Below, piece after piece: positions 12,603 to 21,603 of a stretch of 25,912 bases of DNA; the stretch's first letter is position 1; each line of letters starts with the position of its first letter. The stretch covers positions 1-25,912 of IMG/VR virus record IMGVR_UViG_3300043436_003770; one strand, given 5' to 3'. The notes below the pieces were generated by a model, which worked only from the letters and a program-made list of their open reading frames with translations, ran no database searches and was not told the origin of the DNA. A program made the position numbers and the translations under genes. The stretch comes from a virus.

Positions 12603-13531
12603 GATGTCTTTGCTGTAGTTTGAACCCAATTCCAATAGTGCCATGATGCGGTTTCCTTTTTAGGTTCTTCTGCCGTATTGTAGGGTAATGTATTCATCCA
12701 TCTACCTTTATAGAATAGGTCATCCATAGTATTTAAAACCCCTGCGTTATGGAATATATTAAACCTATTCCAATCATTTTCAGTATGCGTTCCCCAACTA
12801 AAATCAAAGTTAGGATGACAAATGGTTTTCTTTCCCATTTTCCAACCACCCCATAGTACTGACCACATATCTGAACACCATATTTGTATGGCATGATATT
12901 TTGGGTCATCTTTAACTTTTTGTACATTTAATTCAGTAACCCATTTGAACATCAATTCGGAATCCCATTCAACTCTTTCCCAATACCAATTGGTAATTCC
13001 TTTCATAAGATATTGAGCCCCTATGCAATTTACGTTATTATCTTTAAGTAGGTCTTTACTAATACCTGCTATTTCAGACATTAAGTCCAAAACATCATCA
13101 CCTTTTTGTTTGATGTAATCATAAGAAATGTAGGAGTTTGTATCACTGCCATACCAATTATCATCGGTTAGCATTTCATCAGTAATCCAATCTTTTGGGG
13201 GTTTTGTAAGGAGTATATCACAATCGTGATAAAGAATTACTTCATCTTTTAACTCTGGAAATCTTAACCAATGTTGTTTAAGAATATTTGGTCTAATAGA
13301 TGAAACATAATGTTTGGTTACACGAGTATCTTTATAGAAAAGAAATCTTGCGGGATAGCCTTTAGCTAGTTTTAACCAATCTTCAGGTATCCCATCTTCT
13401 CCAATACTACAAACAATATCAATTTTATTTGGGTTTACACCCATTTGGATAAAATTGTTTAACATAGTCTCAACTTGCCAACTGTAATAAGGAATAGCAG
13501 GTTGAGCACAAATAAATCTTAAATTTTTCAT
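12590..13531 (-). CDS. Putative glycosyltransferase with DCD motif
   Basis: A 313-aa protein that starts MKNLRFICAQPAIPYYSWQV and carries a DXD-like site, YHDCDILLTKP (Asp103-Cys-Asp105), after a hydrophobic strand EVILY. This is the GT-A arrangement, and later CIGAQYLMKGI fits the post-DXD region of many GT-A enzymes where the acceptor binds. The C-terminal third is Trp- and His-rich (NIFHNAGVL, SWHYWNWV). The family is not certain; by layout it resembles large phage-encoded proteins annotated as glycosyltransferases. It is the first of the four-gene cassette and begins 40 bp after the Thr-Pro repeat gene, with no hairpin in between, so all may share one transcript. Confidence 0.7.
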   Translation of the reverse strand: MKNLRFICAQPAIPYYSWQVETMLNNFIQMGVNPNKIDIVCSIGEDGIPEDWLKLAKGYPARFLFYKDTRVTKHYVSSIRPNILKQHWLRFPELKDEVILYHDCDILLTKPPKDWITDEMLTDDNWYGSDTNSYISYDYIKQKGDDVLDLMSEIAGISKDLLKDNNVNCIGAQYLMKGITNWYWERVEWDSELMFKWVTELNVQKVKDDPKYHAIQIWCSDMWSVLWGGWKMGKKTICHPNFDFSWGTHTENDWNRFNIFHNAGVLNTMDDLFYKGRWMNTLPYNTAEEPKKETASWHYWNWVQTTAKTSCLI

Positions 13532-13570
13532 AACTTTTATTTGTATATAATTATAGTATTTTTATATCTC

Positions 13571-14956
13571 TTAAACAAGTATATTAAATCCATCAATCGG
13601 GTTAGGAGTTACATTACTAAGAGAGGCGTTTACAAATGTTTCAAAATTAGGGTCAAATCCTGTCAAATAAACTTCATTTTGACCTATGGTTATAGTTGCT
13701 GTTCCACTTGATGACCCGGCTGGTGATACATCTACTGACCAATCAAATGATAAATTTTGAGTAAATGTTTCTCCATTTTCAACTGTTACCCAAATTTCAG
13801 TAAAATCCGGGTCATCTGTTCTTTGTTCAACAGTTAAAGATAAATCAATTAATGCTGAAGTAGTTGTAGTAGTTGGCGTATCCGTTGGAGTAACTGTTGT
13901 AGGTGTAACAGTTGTAGTTGGACACGTACCTCCGCAATCAAATACATAATCTAAATCGTCTGCTCCAGGACCTGATAATGTTCCAGGTCTAATACAAATA
14001 AATTCGCCTACCTCAACTTCAAAATCATAATAATAAGTACCATCACAATCTTGATAATTAACGGTTTGGGTATCAAACGAATTGTTGTAATATTGCTGAC
14101 ATGTATAGCAAGGTGTTTCAGTCGTTGTTGTTGGTGTATCCGTAGGAGTTACTGTTGGCGTTACAGTAGGTGTAACCGTTGGAGTAGCCGTAGGAGTTAC
14201 TGTTGGCGTTACAGTAGGTGTTAAAGTTGTAGTTGTAGGCGTATCAGTCGGTGTAACCGTTGGTGTAGCAGTTGGCGTAACCGTTGGAGTAGCCGTTGGC
14301 GTTAAAGTAGTCGGTGTATCCGTAGGAGTTACTGTTGGTGTTACAGTCGGAGTAGCCGTAGGTGTTAAAGTAGTTGGTGTCGCTGTAGGAGTAACAGTTG
14401 GTGTTAAAGTTGTAGTTGTAGGTACATCAGTTGGTGTAACCGTAGGTGTAACAGTAGGTGTAACAGTAGGAGTAACAGTTGGTGTTAAAGTTGTAGTTGT
14501 AGGTACATCAGTTGGTGTAACCGTAGGTGTAACAGTAGGTGTTAAAGTTGTAGTTGGTGTATCTGTTGGAGTTAAAGTTGTAGGCGTATCAGTTGGAGTA
14601 ACGGTAGGTGTTACAGTTGGAGTAACGGTAGGTGTTACAGTTGGAGTTAAAGTAGTTGTTGGAGTTAAAGTAGTTGTTGGAGTTAAAGTAGTTGTTGGCG
14701 TTAGAGTAGTAGTAGGAACTGGCAGTACCTCTTTAACTACATCATTTGAACAAACATCTGATGTATTTTGTAACTTAATACAAATAGTATCATCAGGCAC
14801 AGTTACTATAGCAGTAGAACCAGGACCAGGTAAATAGACATCATTACCATCCATAGACATTGTAAAGTTAATACAATCGTTTGAATAGTATATATCGTAA
14901 AAATCTCCTGAATTAAACCCTTTTTCTGAAAGGGTTATTTGTTTTAATATTGCCAT
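13571..14956 (-). CDS. Thr-Pro repeat virion protein, 461 aa (putative tail fibre/adhesin)
   Basis: Modular protein in three parts. Residues 1-80 are a small domain (GDFYDIYYSNDCINF, STAIVTVPDDTICIKL) of the type found in Bacteroidota phage structural proteins. Residues about 81-281 are an uninterrupted low-complexity run of TPT, TVTPT, TATPT and TTLTPT units: Thr/Pro-rich, mucin-like and probably extended. Residues 282-345 hold a cysteine-rich domain (CYTCQQYYNNS, FICIRPGTL, FDCGGTCP). After a short second linker, 380-461 look like a beta-sandwich (DLSLTVEQRTDDPDF ... WSVDVSPAG). There is no signal peptide, consistent with a virion part assembled in the cytoplasm. It lies between tail genes and the glycosyltransferases. 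A receptor-binding role is inferred from context. Confidence 0.75.
   Translation of the reverse strand: MAILKQITLSEKGFNSGDFYDIYYSNDCINFTMSMDGNDVYLPGPGSTAIVTVPDDTICIKLQNTSDVCSNDVVKEVLPVPTTTLTPTTTLTPTTTLTPTTTLTPTVTPTVTPTVTPTVTPTDTPTTLTPTDTPTTTLTPTVTPTVTPTDVPTTTTLTPTVTPTVTPTVTPTVTPTDVPTTTTLTPTVTPTATPTTLTPTATPTVTPTVTPTDTPTTLTPTATPTVTPTATPTVTPTDTPTTTTLTPTVTPTVTPTATPTVTPTVTPTVTPTDTPTTTTETPCYTCQQYYNNSFDTQTVNYQDCDGTYYYDFEVEVGEFICIRPGTLSGPGADDLDYVFDCGGTCPTTTVTPTTVTPTDTPTTTTTSALIDLSLTVEQRTDDPDFTEIWVTVENGETFTQNLSFDWSVDVSPAGSSSGTATITIGQNEVYLTGFDPNFETFVNASLSNVTPNPIDGFNILV
14114..14716 (-). repeat. Tandem repeat array encoding Thr-Pro units
   Basis: About 600 bp of imperfect 6-, 12- and 18-bp units based on GT(T/A)GG(T/A/C)GT(A/T)A on the plus strand, coding for about 200 Thr/Pro/Val residues. 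Longer blocks are also duplicated: the unit ending in GTAGGTACATCAGTTGG appears twice, near 14430 and 14505. Related units recur in the upstream gene. Confidence 0.95.
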
Positions 14957-14972
14957 ATTTCTTTTTTATTTA

Positions 14973-17309
14973 TTAAGGACAAGGTGTTTCAGTTATAACA
15001 GATACTGGACCTGATGGTAAAGGACTTCTTTCAAAATTATATACCATAAATGGTTTACCATCTGATTCTGCTGTATAATTTCCTTGCCATTGCTCAAGGC
15101 CTGTTACTTTTTGAAATGCACCAAAATCACCATTTGAAAAAGCAGTTGTTAATGATGAATTTTTATATGCAGGCGTGCCAGTTGTATTTTGGTTAGCCCA
15201 AGTAAAATTATAATAAGCATATGCTTGTTGTCTTGGATAGAAAGAACCAGATTGTTGATTATAATACAAATCAGAAGTACTTGTACCTGCTCCACTACAT
15301 GGAGAAGATGGTATAGATGTACCATTTATATTGTTAGTACTTTTTTGATTGATTGGTAACGTAATTTTACTATCTAATCGATGAACCCATGCATTTGATG
15401 ATGAATTATAAGTATCAGCATCCAATCTAACTATTTGTCTATTATTATTAAATTCAGCAATATAGAATCTGTTAGCAGGAATATTTACTTGATATCTTGT
15501 ACTATAATCAGTATTATAAGCAGGTACTCTAGCAAAACCATTTTCCATAAGACTTTGAGACTCTAATAATATACCAATAGTAGCAGCAATACTTCCTGAT
15601 GAAGTTAAATAAGGTTTAGCTAATGTATATGATGCAAAACCATTACTACCACTCATGTTATATAAAAGTAAATCTCTATCAACTGATGGTTTAATTTCAA
15701 CACTTCTAGTTACACTATTCCATAATGATGCACTCCAAAAACCACCACCATTCCAGAATACGGGTTGAGTAGATATACCACCATTACCTAAATATGAACT
15801 TGAAATTGGTGCTAATCCATTATCATATGTATCTACTATAACTACATCATAATAATTACTACCGCCTTGAGTTACTCCAATAGAATTTGAACCTGATTTA
15901 AATCCTACTTGAAAAATAAATGGTGCTATTGAACTGGTCATATTAAAACTTGTTGAAAACGAAGTATTAGAATTAGCAGCAATAGTTTGAGAACCAGTCA
16001 TAGCAGTTCCACTTCCAGTAATATATACATTCATACTAGTATCTACTGAATATGGATTATTTAAAGATGATGATATATCAAATTTAAAATTTCTACTCAA
16101 TGAAGGTGTAGTTGTTGTGGTAGTTGGAGTAGCAGTTGGAGTCAAAGTAGTAGTACCAGTAGTACATACAGTGCAAGTTATTATATCTGAACAAGTTTCA
16201 TTACATTCAATTGGGAAATTTAATCCAGGCTCTCTAAATATAATTGTACCTGGTTCAACACACAAACTAACTGTTAAACCACCACCAACTGGAATTGTAG
16301 TTTCAGCTGAATTACATGGTGTATAAGTTACATCCAACGTTTCTTCCGTAGGATTTTCAACTGTATAACATCTACAAGGTGCTTCAGTTGTAGTTGGTGT
16401 TAAAGTTGTAGTTGGTGTTAATGTAGTAGTAGATACACCTGGACATTCAAATTCACCCGTTGTAGTAAGTGTTAATAAACCACCGCCCGGGTCAAATGAT
16501 AATTCACCTATAATAATGAAAGTATAGGTAATTCCACCAGCAGTAGCAGTTACTCTTTCTCTATTAGCAAATGTACCACCTGGGTATTGTATTGAATAAA
16601 AAGTATTCGCATCATCACATCTTTCTAACACATACCAAACTGGTGCCAGTGTAGTTGTAGTTGGTGTTAAAGTTGTAGTTGGTGTTAATGTAGTTGTAGG
16701 CGTTAATGTAGTTGTAGGCGTTAATGTAGTTGTAGGCGTTAAAGTTGTAGGAGGTATATAATCTATCACATCAAAATTAAACGAACAATCTATATCTTTT
16801 GTAAATGTATCTGGAATAATCGGTCCTAATAACTGAATATTACATACACCAGTTTTTAAGTTATATTCATTTATTGCACGTAAGTGATAATAATTACCTC
16901 TCCATTGTACAATATCATTTAATTCCATCTTAAAATAATCCGCAAGAGGTATGATTGCTGATGCATTAATCAAACGTGTCTTTGGATTATATAGTAGAGT
17001 AACGTATGTTTCCCAATATTCAGTATATAAACTACCCGTTGGTGTTTCACCAAACGCAGGTTGTTCTGGATTAAATAGTAGTGAAAGTGATGATGATGTA
17101 GGTGTATTCCCACTCACATTATCAAAATATGGAAATGAATTTAGTGCACTACTACTTACTGCTGTTTTTGTACCATCAGTAAATCCCTCTACAAAAAATG
17201 TATTAGTAGCTTTCGTTCCATTATAGAAATAGACGTGAGGTAGTACTCTTACTGGTTCGTAATTTATAGAACTAATGAAAGTTGGTATATATATCGCGTT
17301 TAATCCCAT
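14973..17309 (-). CDS. Large modular tail protein with Thr-Pro linkers, 778 aa
   Basis: Residues 1-185 look like a virion-attachment domain (YEPVRVLPHVYFYN, DIVQWRGNYYHLRAINEY, CNIQLLGPIIPDTF). A TTLTP linker covers about 186-222. A small domain at about 223-291 (VWYVLERCDDANTFYSIQYP) is followed by a second linker, and then a cysteine domain at 311-374 (CRCYTVENPTEETLDV ... SLCVEPGTIIF ... ECNETCS). A third linker leads to a Ser/Asn-rich C-terminal domain of about 375 residues that should be beta-structured and ends MVYNFERSPLPSGP. This is an N-anchored, distally displayed layout, fitting a receptor-binding or baseplate-attached fibre. It lies 16 bp before the sister Thr-Pro gene, 1 bp after the preceding tail gene. 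Confidence 0.78.
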   Translation of the reverse strand: MGLNAIYIPTFISSINYEPVRVLPHVYFYNGTKATNTFFVEGFTDGTKTAVSSSALNSFPYFDNVSGNTPTSSSLSLLFNPEQPAFGETPTGSLYTEYWETYVTLLYNPKTRLINASAIIPLADYFKMELNDIVQWRGNYYHLRAINEYNLKTGVCNIQLLGPIIPDTFTKDIDCSFNFDVIDYIPPTTLTPTTTLTPTTTLTPTTTLTPTTTLTPTTTTLAPVWYVLERCDDANTFYSIQYPGGTFANRERVTATAGGITYTFIIIGELSFDPGGGLLTLTTTGEFECPGVSTTTLTPTTTLTPTTTEAPCRCYTVENPTEETLDVTYTPCNSAETTIPVGGGLTVSLCVEPGTIIFREPGLNFPIECNETCSDIITCTVCTTGTTTLTPTATPTTTTTTPSLSRNFKFDISSSLNNPYSVDTSMNVYITGSGTAMTGSQTIAANSNTSFSTSFNMTSSIAPFIFQVGFKSGSNSIGVTQGGSNYYDVVIVDTYDNGLAPISSSYLGNGGISTQPVFWNGGGFWSASLWNSVTRSVEIKPSVDRDLLLYNMSGSNGFASYTLAKPYLTSSGSIAATIGILLESQSLMENGFARVPAYNTDYSTRYQVNIPANRFYIAEFNNNRQIVRLDADTYNSSSNAWVHRLDSKITLPINQKSTNNINGTSIPSSPCSGAGTSTSDLYYNQQSGSFYPRQQAYAYYNFTWANQNTTGTPAYKNSSLTTAFSNGDFGAFQKVTGLEQWQGNYTAESDGKPFMVYNFERSPLPSGPVSVITETPCP
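16383..16435 (-). repeat. Thr-Pro linker repeat 2
   Basis: A short array of TTLTPT units between the second small domain and the cysteine domain of the 778-aa protein. It shares its unit with the larger arrays at 14114-14716 and 16643-16752. Confidence 0.85.
16643..16752 (-). repeat. Thr-Pro linker repeat 1
   Basis: Tandem TTLTPT units of 18 bp encode residues about 186-222 of the 778-aa tail protein. Several copies are near identical (GTTGTAGGCGTTAATGTA on the plus strand), which suggests recent expansion. Confidence 0.9.
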
Positions 17310-17310
17310 A

Positions 17311-19440
17311 TTAACATGCTGGTATTGGTGAAGTTCCTATTAATGTTATTCCTGTCTGTCCTGTTACTGATTCTACACAACTGATAATTTGTCGTTCTTC
17401 TTCACATGTACCTGCTCCACAATCTACATATTGCGATGAAGGATATATATAAGTTGCGGTTGAACTACCGTATGGTATAATAATATCAATTACTCTTGAT
17501 GTAATTGCACCATAACATAATTCAATATCGTATCTAACTCTCACTCTCACATCAGCACCATAGTTGATAATTGGAGTACCTCCCCCATCAACATAAGTTG
17601 CAGTTGTTATATTATTTGTAGTTGTATAAAAGTTAGTTAAACATGAAATTCCAAATGAATCACTAAAACCATCAGTTACACTAACCTTGTTATTAGTAAT
17701 TGGTACAATCGAACCACTATCTCCTGTTGCATTTAGATAAGTAAGTGGAGAACTTGCAAATCCAGTCTGTACGTTAAACTCTCCTTGTGAAAAGAAATTT
17801 TGTGTATCTGTATAATAGGTTTTACCATACTCTCTACTGTTTGCCTTTTGGAATTGTTGTGATATATAATCACCATCTAGTGTATCTCCAAAATTCAATT
17901 GATTAACAGCAAGGTTGTTAGCTGGTATAACTTCTATTTTTTCATCTAAATTTATGTATTTGTTAAAATCTTTAGTCTCGCCTTTAGAATACCAATCGTT
18001 AAATGTTTCAACTATAAATCTTTTTTGTTGTGTTTTATCTGGATATATTACTAAGTTGTATTTCTTTTGCACACCCTTAATAAAATCAATCAGTTTAATT
18101 CCATTTGTTGCGAATGGCATATTATTAGCAATGTTCATTACCTCTCTATCACCACCTTGATTTACTTTGGTTACTGATAATTTAGATTCCGCTTTACCTG
18201 ATGGGTCTAACTTAATATTAAATTGAGCAGAACCACCTAAATTACTCGTATAACGAATGTAAAATTCATAAGTTCCATCAGGTAGGAAATCAGTACTTGC
18301 CCACTCTGCAGTTAAGTTAAAAACCTCTTGTCTTGTATATGGTAAATTATAGGTGTATTGGTCAAGCATAAAGTTGTTTATCGCAACTAATGGAGCAACT
18401 CTTGTATCACCAGGTGATTTCATTACTAATTCAAATTGAGGATAGCCAACAGAAGTTCCACTATCTGGTATAATTTCAAAGTTTAATTTTATCTCTCCTC
18501 TTAACTTTGAGTTAAACCCTAATGTGTATTCTAATGAAGATGATAAATTACCATTTGGGTTAGACTCAATGGAATACCATGGCAGTAGATAATCAGTTCC
18601 AGAATCTGGTAGTACTACTGCAGTAGCACCACTACCACTTATTGCACCTATCTTAAATAACCCATAAGTTTCTAAATTTATATTATCATAAATTGGGTAT
18701 CTTAAAGAACGGTTACATATCATATACACATTATCTAAGAACGGTTGTTCCAAAAATGATGATGAATAAGTATAACCTACTGTTTCAAAGATTGCATCCC
18801 ATACTTTCTTTACTCTAATCGCTGGTTTGAAATCTTGAACACATAATCCGCCGTTTGGTGAATCAATACCAAATTGTGCTTCTTCGGGCGTATATTGTAT
18901 TCTCTGTCCATACTCAGCAAGAGGATAAACTATATCTCCATTTAATAAACCGCCAACCCAACTGGTTGTGATATTATCTACTGATGATGTGTGATTGTAC
19001 TGTTGTAATGATGAGGTTAAATCCGTTAGGTATAATCGGTTAGTATCTCTTGCAAATGAAGATAACCCACCGTAGATAGATACTTCATACGATTCGATAA
19101 ATCGGTTCGCATATACATTTACTTTATTTAACTGTAAGTATCCTTGTGAAACATACAATCCGTTAAAATCAAAATAGGCTTCTACCTTTGCATTGGTTTG
19201 GAATAGGTATGGATTTTCAACTGATATATCATACACATGATTAAAAAATGCATCATTTACCTTTGTACCTGGTATAGTTATTTGACGTGTAAAATCAGAA
19301 GGTAAAATACCAATATCAAATAAACCTGTCACATTATCTGATACTTTTATTTCTTCATCCTTAAACAAATCAAGCTGAACGAATCCGTTACTACCTGATG
19401 CCATTAGCCTAAAACTACCACGCGATGAATTTACTCCCAT
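17311..19440 (-). CDS. Large tail/baseplate protein, 709 aa
   Basis: A 709-aa protein of the kind that follows tail genes in Bacteroidota siphoviruses. The N-terminal part (FVQLDLFKDEEIKVSDNVTG, PSDFTRQITIPGTKVN, FNHVYDISVENPYLF, YLQLNKVNVYANRFIESYEV) resembles baseplate-hub or distal-tail proteins with ring-forming beta domains. Residues about 455-520 contain GIKLIDFIKGVQKKYNLVIY and KQQRFIVETF-like segments that in my memory mark tail-associated hub proteins. The C-terminus carries several cysteines (CGAGTCEEERQIISC). No catalytic lysozyme or peptidase motif was seen. It overlaps the preceding gene by one base (TAATG) and is followed one base later by the 778-aa fibre-like gene. Confidence 0.75.
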   Translation of the reverse strand: MGVNSSRGSFRLMASGSNGFVQLDLFKDEEIKVSDNVTGLFDIGILPSDFTRQITIPGTKVNDAFFNHVYDISVENPYLFQTNAKVEAYFDFNGLYVSQGYLQLNKVNVYANRFIESYEVSIYGGLSSFARDTNRLYLTDLTSSLQQYNHTSSVDNITTSWVGGLLNGDIVYPLAEYGQRIQYTPEEAQFGIDSPNGGLCVQDFKPAIRVKKVWDAIFETVGYTYSSSFLEQPFLDNVYMICNRSLRYPIYDNINLETYGLFKIGAISGSGATAVVLPDSGTDYLLPWYSIESNPNGNLSSSLEYTLGFNSKLRGEIKLNFEIIPDSGTSVGYPQFELVMKSPGDTRVAPLVAINNFMLDQYTYNLPYTRQEVFNLTAEWASTDFLPDGTYEFYIRYTSNLGGSAQFNIKLDPSGKAESKLSVTKVNQGGDREVMNIANNMPFATNGIKLIDFIKGVQKKYNLVIYPDKTQQKRFIVETFNDWYSKGETKDFNKYINLDEKIEVIPANNLAVNQLNFGDTLDGDYISQQFQKANSREYGKTYYTDTQNFFSQGEFNVQTGFASSPLTYLNATGDSGSIVPITNNKVSVTDGFSDSFGISCLTNFYTTTNNITTATYVDGGGTPIINYGADVRVRVRYDIELCYGAITSRVIDIIIPYGSSTATYIYPSSQYVDCGAGTCEEERQIISCVESVTGQTGITLIGTSPIPAC

Positions 19441-20600
19441 TATATTATTAGTTTATAGTTTTGACCGTATTTGAAATCAAACGAGTATTGTATTGTCTTA
19501 TCTACCACACCAGTCTTGAACTGAATGGATGGAGTATTTATGGTTATAGGTCTTAAATCACCATTACTTTCATCATATATCCAATATATTTCATCACTCA
19601 CAAGTAGTTGTTTGAATATATCGTTGTAATCTTGACTTACCCAATCAGTATTTACTGTTATGTTTTGGTCTGTATCTACTAAATAATTTAGTATTGATGA
19701 ATCGTAATTGTTATAGGATAAACTCCTACCTCCCCAACTTCCTAACTGCGGTTCATAAACTGAACGATTGACTGTAAAGGATTGTGTATTTACCATATTA
19801 AAGTTAAACCAATCCCATTGGCCAAAACGGTTCTTCCACTTAATTCTTATGTTTGGATACTTTTGATTACACGTTACATTGTAACGAATAGGAGTTCCAA
19901 GAGGAGTTGAACTGTTATAGGCTTGTATAGTGTACCATTCTATATTTGAACTCAACCCAATCGATGCTGGCCCTATTGGATAGGTTTTTATCTGACCTGA
20001 TGTATTAGTGGTAGTTGAAAGTGCATAATCAATCGTTGTACTATCTGATTTTGTATAAACGATTTTAGTTGGTTGTGTACTATCAGTAACCCCAACATAA
20101 ACTCCTGCAGATCCTGAATTAAAATCAAATGCTGATTGAGTATTTGGTCCATCAGTCATCAACGGCCAATGTGGTGTTAGGGTACTAATCTCTTGTCCAA
20201 TAGTTTCCTGAAATATTTGGTAGCCATCTAAACACTTATATACACTCGATGAAACTGCTGAACTTGATACTATGGTTGAACCACTGATATAAGTGTAATA
20301 TGCATCTACTGCAAAGTATTTTACATTTGAAGTATTCGCTTCTAATGGGTCTTGTAGTGTTGAATTAAGAATACGGGAAACATCAAATATACCAACCTTA
20401 GATTCATTTGGATATTTAACTAATTGATAATCAGGTTGTGAGCCAGAGTTAGTTAGTGCTCCATCCCAATAATATAAATCTAAATTATATTGGAAAGAGT
20501 TTTTTGCAATTTCACTACCATTACTTTCACTTACTGCAAATATAATTGGTGATTGTGCTAGGGAAACTTCTGCTGGTGTTTGTGTTATTGATAAACTCAT
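19440..20600 (-). CDS. Tail structural protein, 386 aa
   Basis: A 386-aa beta-rich protein with Ser/Thr-rich surface loops. Features include PIIFAVSESNGSEI near the start, YNLDLYYWDGALTNSG, FDVSRILNSTLQDPLE, and a C-terminal domain with RIKWKNRFGQWDWFNFNM, WVSQDYNDIFKQLLVSDEIY and TIQYSFDFKYGQNYKL. The last part resembles a distal tail or baseplate wedge module, with the aromatic-rich GQWDWFNF run as a marker that I recall from Bacteroidota phage tail proteins. It precedes the 709-aa protein with a one-base overlap, so the two probably form one baseplate sub-assembly. Exact role is inferred from position. Confidence 0.72.
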   Translation of the reverse strand: MSLSITQTPAEVSLAQSPIIFAVSESNGSEIAKNSFQYNLDLYYWDGALTNSGSQPDYQLVKYPNESKVGIFDVSRILNSTLQDPLEANTSNVKYFAVDAYYTYISGSTIVSSSAVSSSVYKCLDGYQIFQETIGQEISTLTPHWPLMTDGPNTQSAFDFNSGSAGVYVGVTDSTQPTKIVYTKSDSTTIDYALSTTTNTSGQIKTYPIGPASIGLSSNIEWYTIQAYNSSTPLGTPIRYNVTCNQKYPNIRIKWKNRFGQWDWFNFNMVNTQSFTVNRSVYEPQLGSWGGRSLSYNNYDSSILNYLVDTDQNITVNTDWVSQDYNDIFKQLLVSDEIYWIYDESNGDLRPITINTPSIQFKTGVVDKTIQYSFDFKYGQNYKLII

Positions 20601-20653
20601 AATAGAATAATCTTTTCATATTTAACCAATTCCCACTAAAAAGTTATAGAGGC

Positions 20654-21082
20654 CTACCTTTTGACAATTCCTTTACGAATATCATCTGCAACACCTTTAG
20701 CCAAATCTCTCGCTAGTAGTTTTACATTCTTCTGTATTGCCTCATTTAAGGATTTAGATGCAAAGTTTATTTTGCCTGGTATGTTTGAAGTTTTACCATT
20801 GCGAATATTACGTGCAACAGTTGGGTCATTCCAATACTTTCCGTATTCTGCTCCAGGTGGTGCATAACTAACGGTTAGAGTTTGTGACCAATTGGTTACG
20901 ATATTAAATTGTGATACTTGTTTTGATTTCCCAATTATCTTATTCGATGAATTGTAACTTAACATTTGTTTTTTAAGATTACCTCTCGTCTTTGCATTTG
21001 GAATTACATTTACAGGAGTATATACCTCTAAAAGAGTTCTTACATCTGTTGCAATCTTACGAAGGGTTTTTATTTCAATCAT
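20654..21082 (-). CDS. gp10-like tail/neck component, 142 aa
   Basis: A basic 142-aa protein with helical ends and a central segment SYAPPGAEYGKYWNDP, then NIPGKINFASKSLNEAIQKN and a helical tail. Length, charge, the E-Y-(G)-x-Y-x-N-D segment and the position after the completion protein fit HK97 gp10-like head-tail or tail-completion components. The start overlaps the upstream stop by one base. The alternative is an unrelated minor tail protein; I rely on position and general pattern. Confidence 0.6.
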   Translation of the reverse strand: MIEIKTLRKIATDVRTLLEVYTPVNVIPNAKTRGNLKKQMLSYNSSNKIIGKSKQVSQFNIVTNWSQTLTVSYAPPGAEYGKYWNDPTVARNIRNGKTSNIPGKINFASKSLNEAIQKNVKLLARDLAKGVADDIRKGIVKR

Positions 21083-21597
21083 TATGGGTATAATTCAAAT
21101 ATACAAATTGGTCTATCGTTATGCGTAGTTAAAACAAAAGTAGATACCCAACCTGCAAGACCATTGTTAAATCTATCAGCAAAGGGTTCATTTATTATTT
21201 CATCCGGAATAGAAAAGGCATCAACACTTCTCTGTAAATAAGAAGTTAAATCATTGATAATTGCTAGAGTATTCGCGTGTATATCTACTACATCATCTAC
21301 ACCGTAAAAATCAATTACCTGTGCATTGGTTCTGCCATCTGATTCATTATCTCTATTCTTAATCTTATCAGCAACAATCAACTGTATAGTATAATCAGTA
21401 GTATTGTTTGTAAAGTTAGCAAATAGTATATTAACATTACCAATTGGATACATAGGAAATTCCCGCGTATCTAAATCTGGAATATCACCAGTAGTTACTA
21501 TCTGTAACGTAGGGTGATTTACCATAATCGTTTTTAAGAAGTTTAAGACATTATAGTATAAAGTATAATTGTCTCCGGAGTTATGTATTATTGGCAT
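21082..21597 (-). CDS. Putative tail completion/terminator protein, 171 aa
   Basis: A 171-aa acidic protein. It has an N-terminal helix (YNVLNFLKTIMVNHPTLQIV), a beta strand pair around PMYPIGNVNILFANF and TTDYTIQLIVADK, the segment IDFYGVDDVVDIHANTLAII, then a C-terminal FADRFNNGLAGWVSTFVL. The alternating helix and sheet with a D-x-x-D-x-H helix agrees with tail-terminator or completion proteins that cap the tail tube at the neck. It sits between the connector-like gene and the gp10-like gene, as in many siphoviruses. The one-base overlap with the gp10-like gene suggests coupling. Confidence 0.6.
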   Translation of the reverse strand: MPIIHNSGDNYTLYYNVLNFLKTIMVNHPTLQIVTTGDIPDLDTREFPMYPIGNVNILFANFTNNTTDYTIQLIVADKIKNRDNESDGRTNAQVIDFYGVDDVVDIHANTLAIINDLTSYLQRSVDAFSIPDEIINEPFADRFNNGLAGWVSTFVLTTHNDRPICIFELYP

Positions 21598-21603
21598 AGT
21601 AGA

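Noticed and set aside
14114-14716. Possible CRISPR array
   Set aside because: Units are short, in frame, without unique spacers, and encode Thr-Pro runs; it is a coding repeat.
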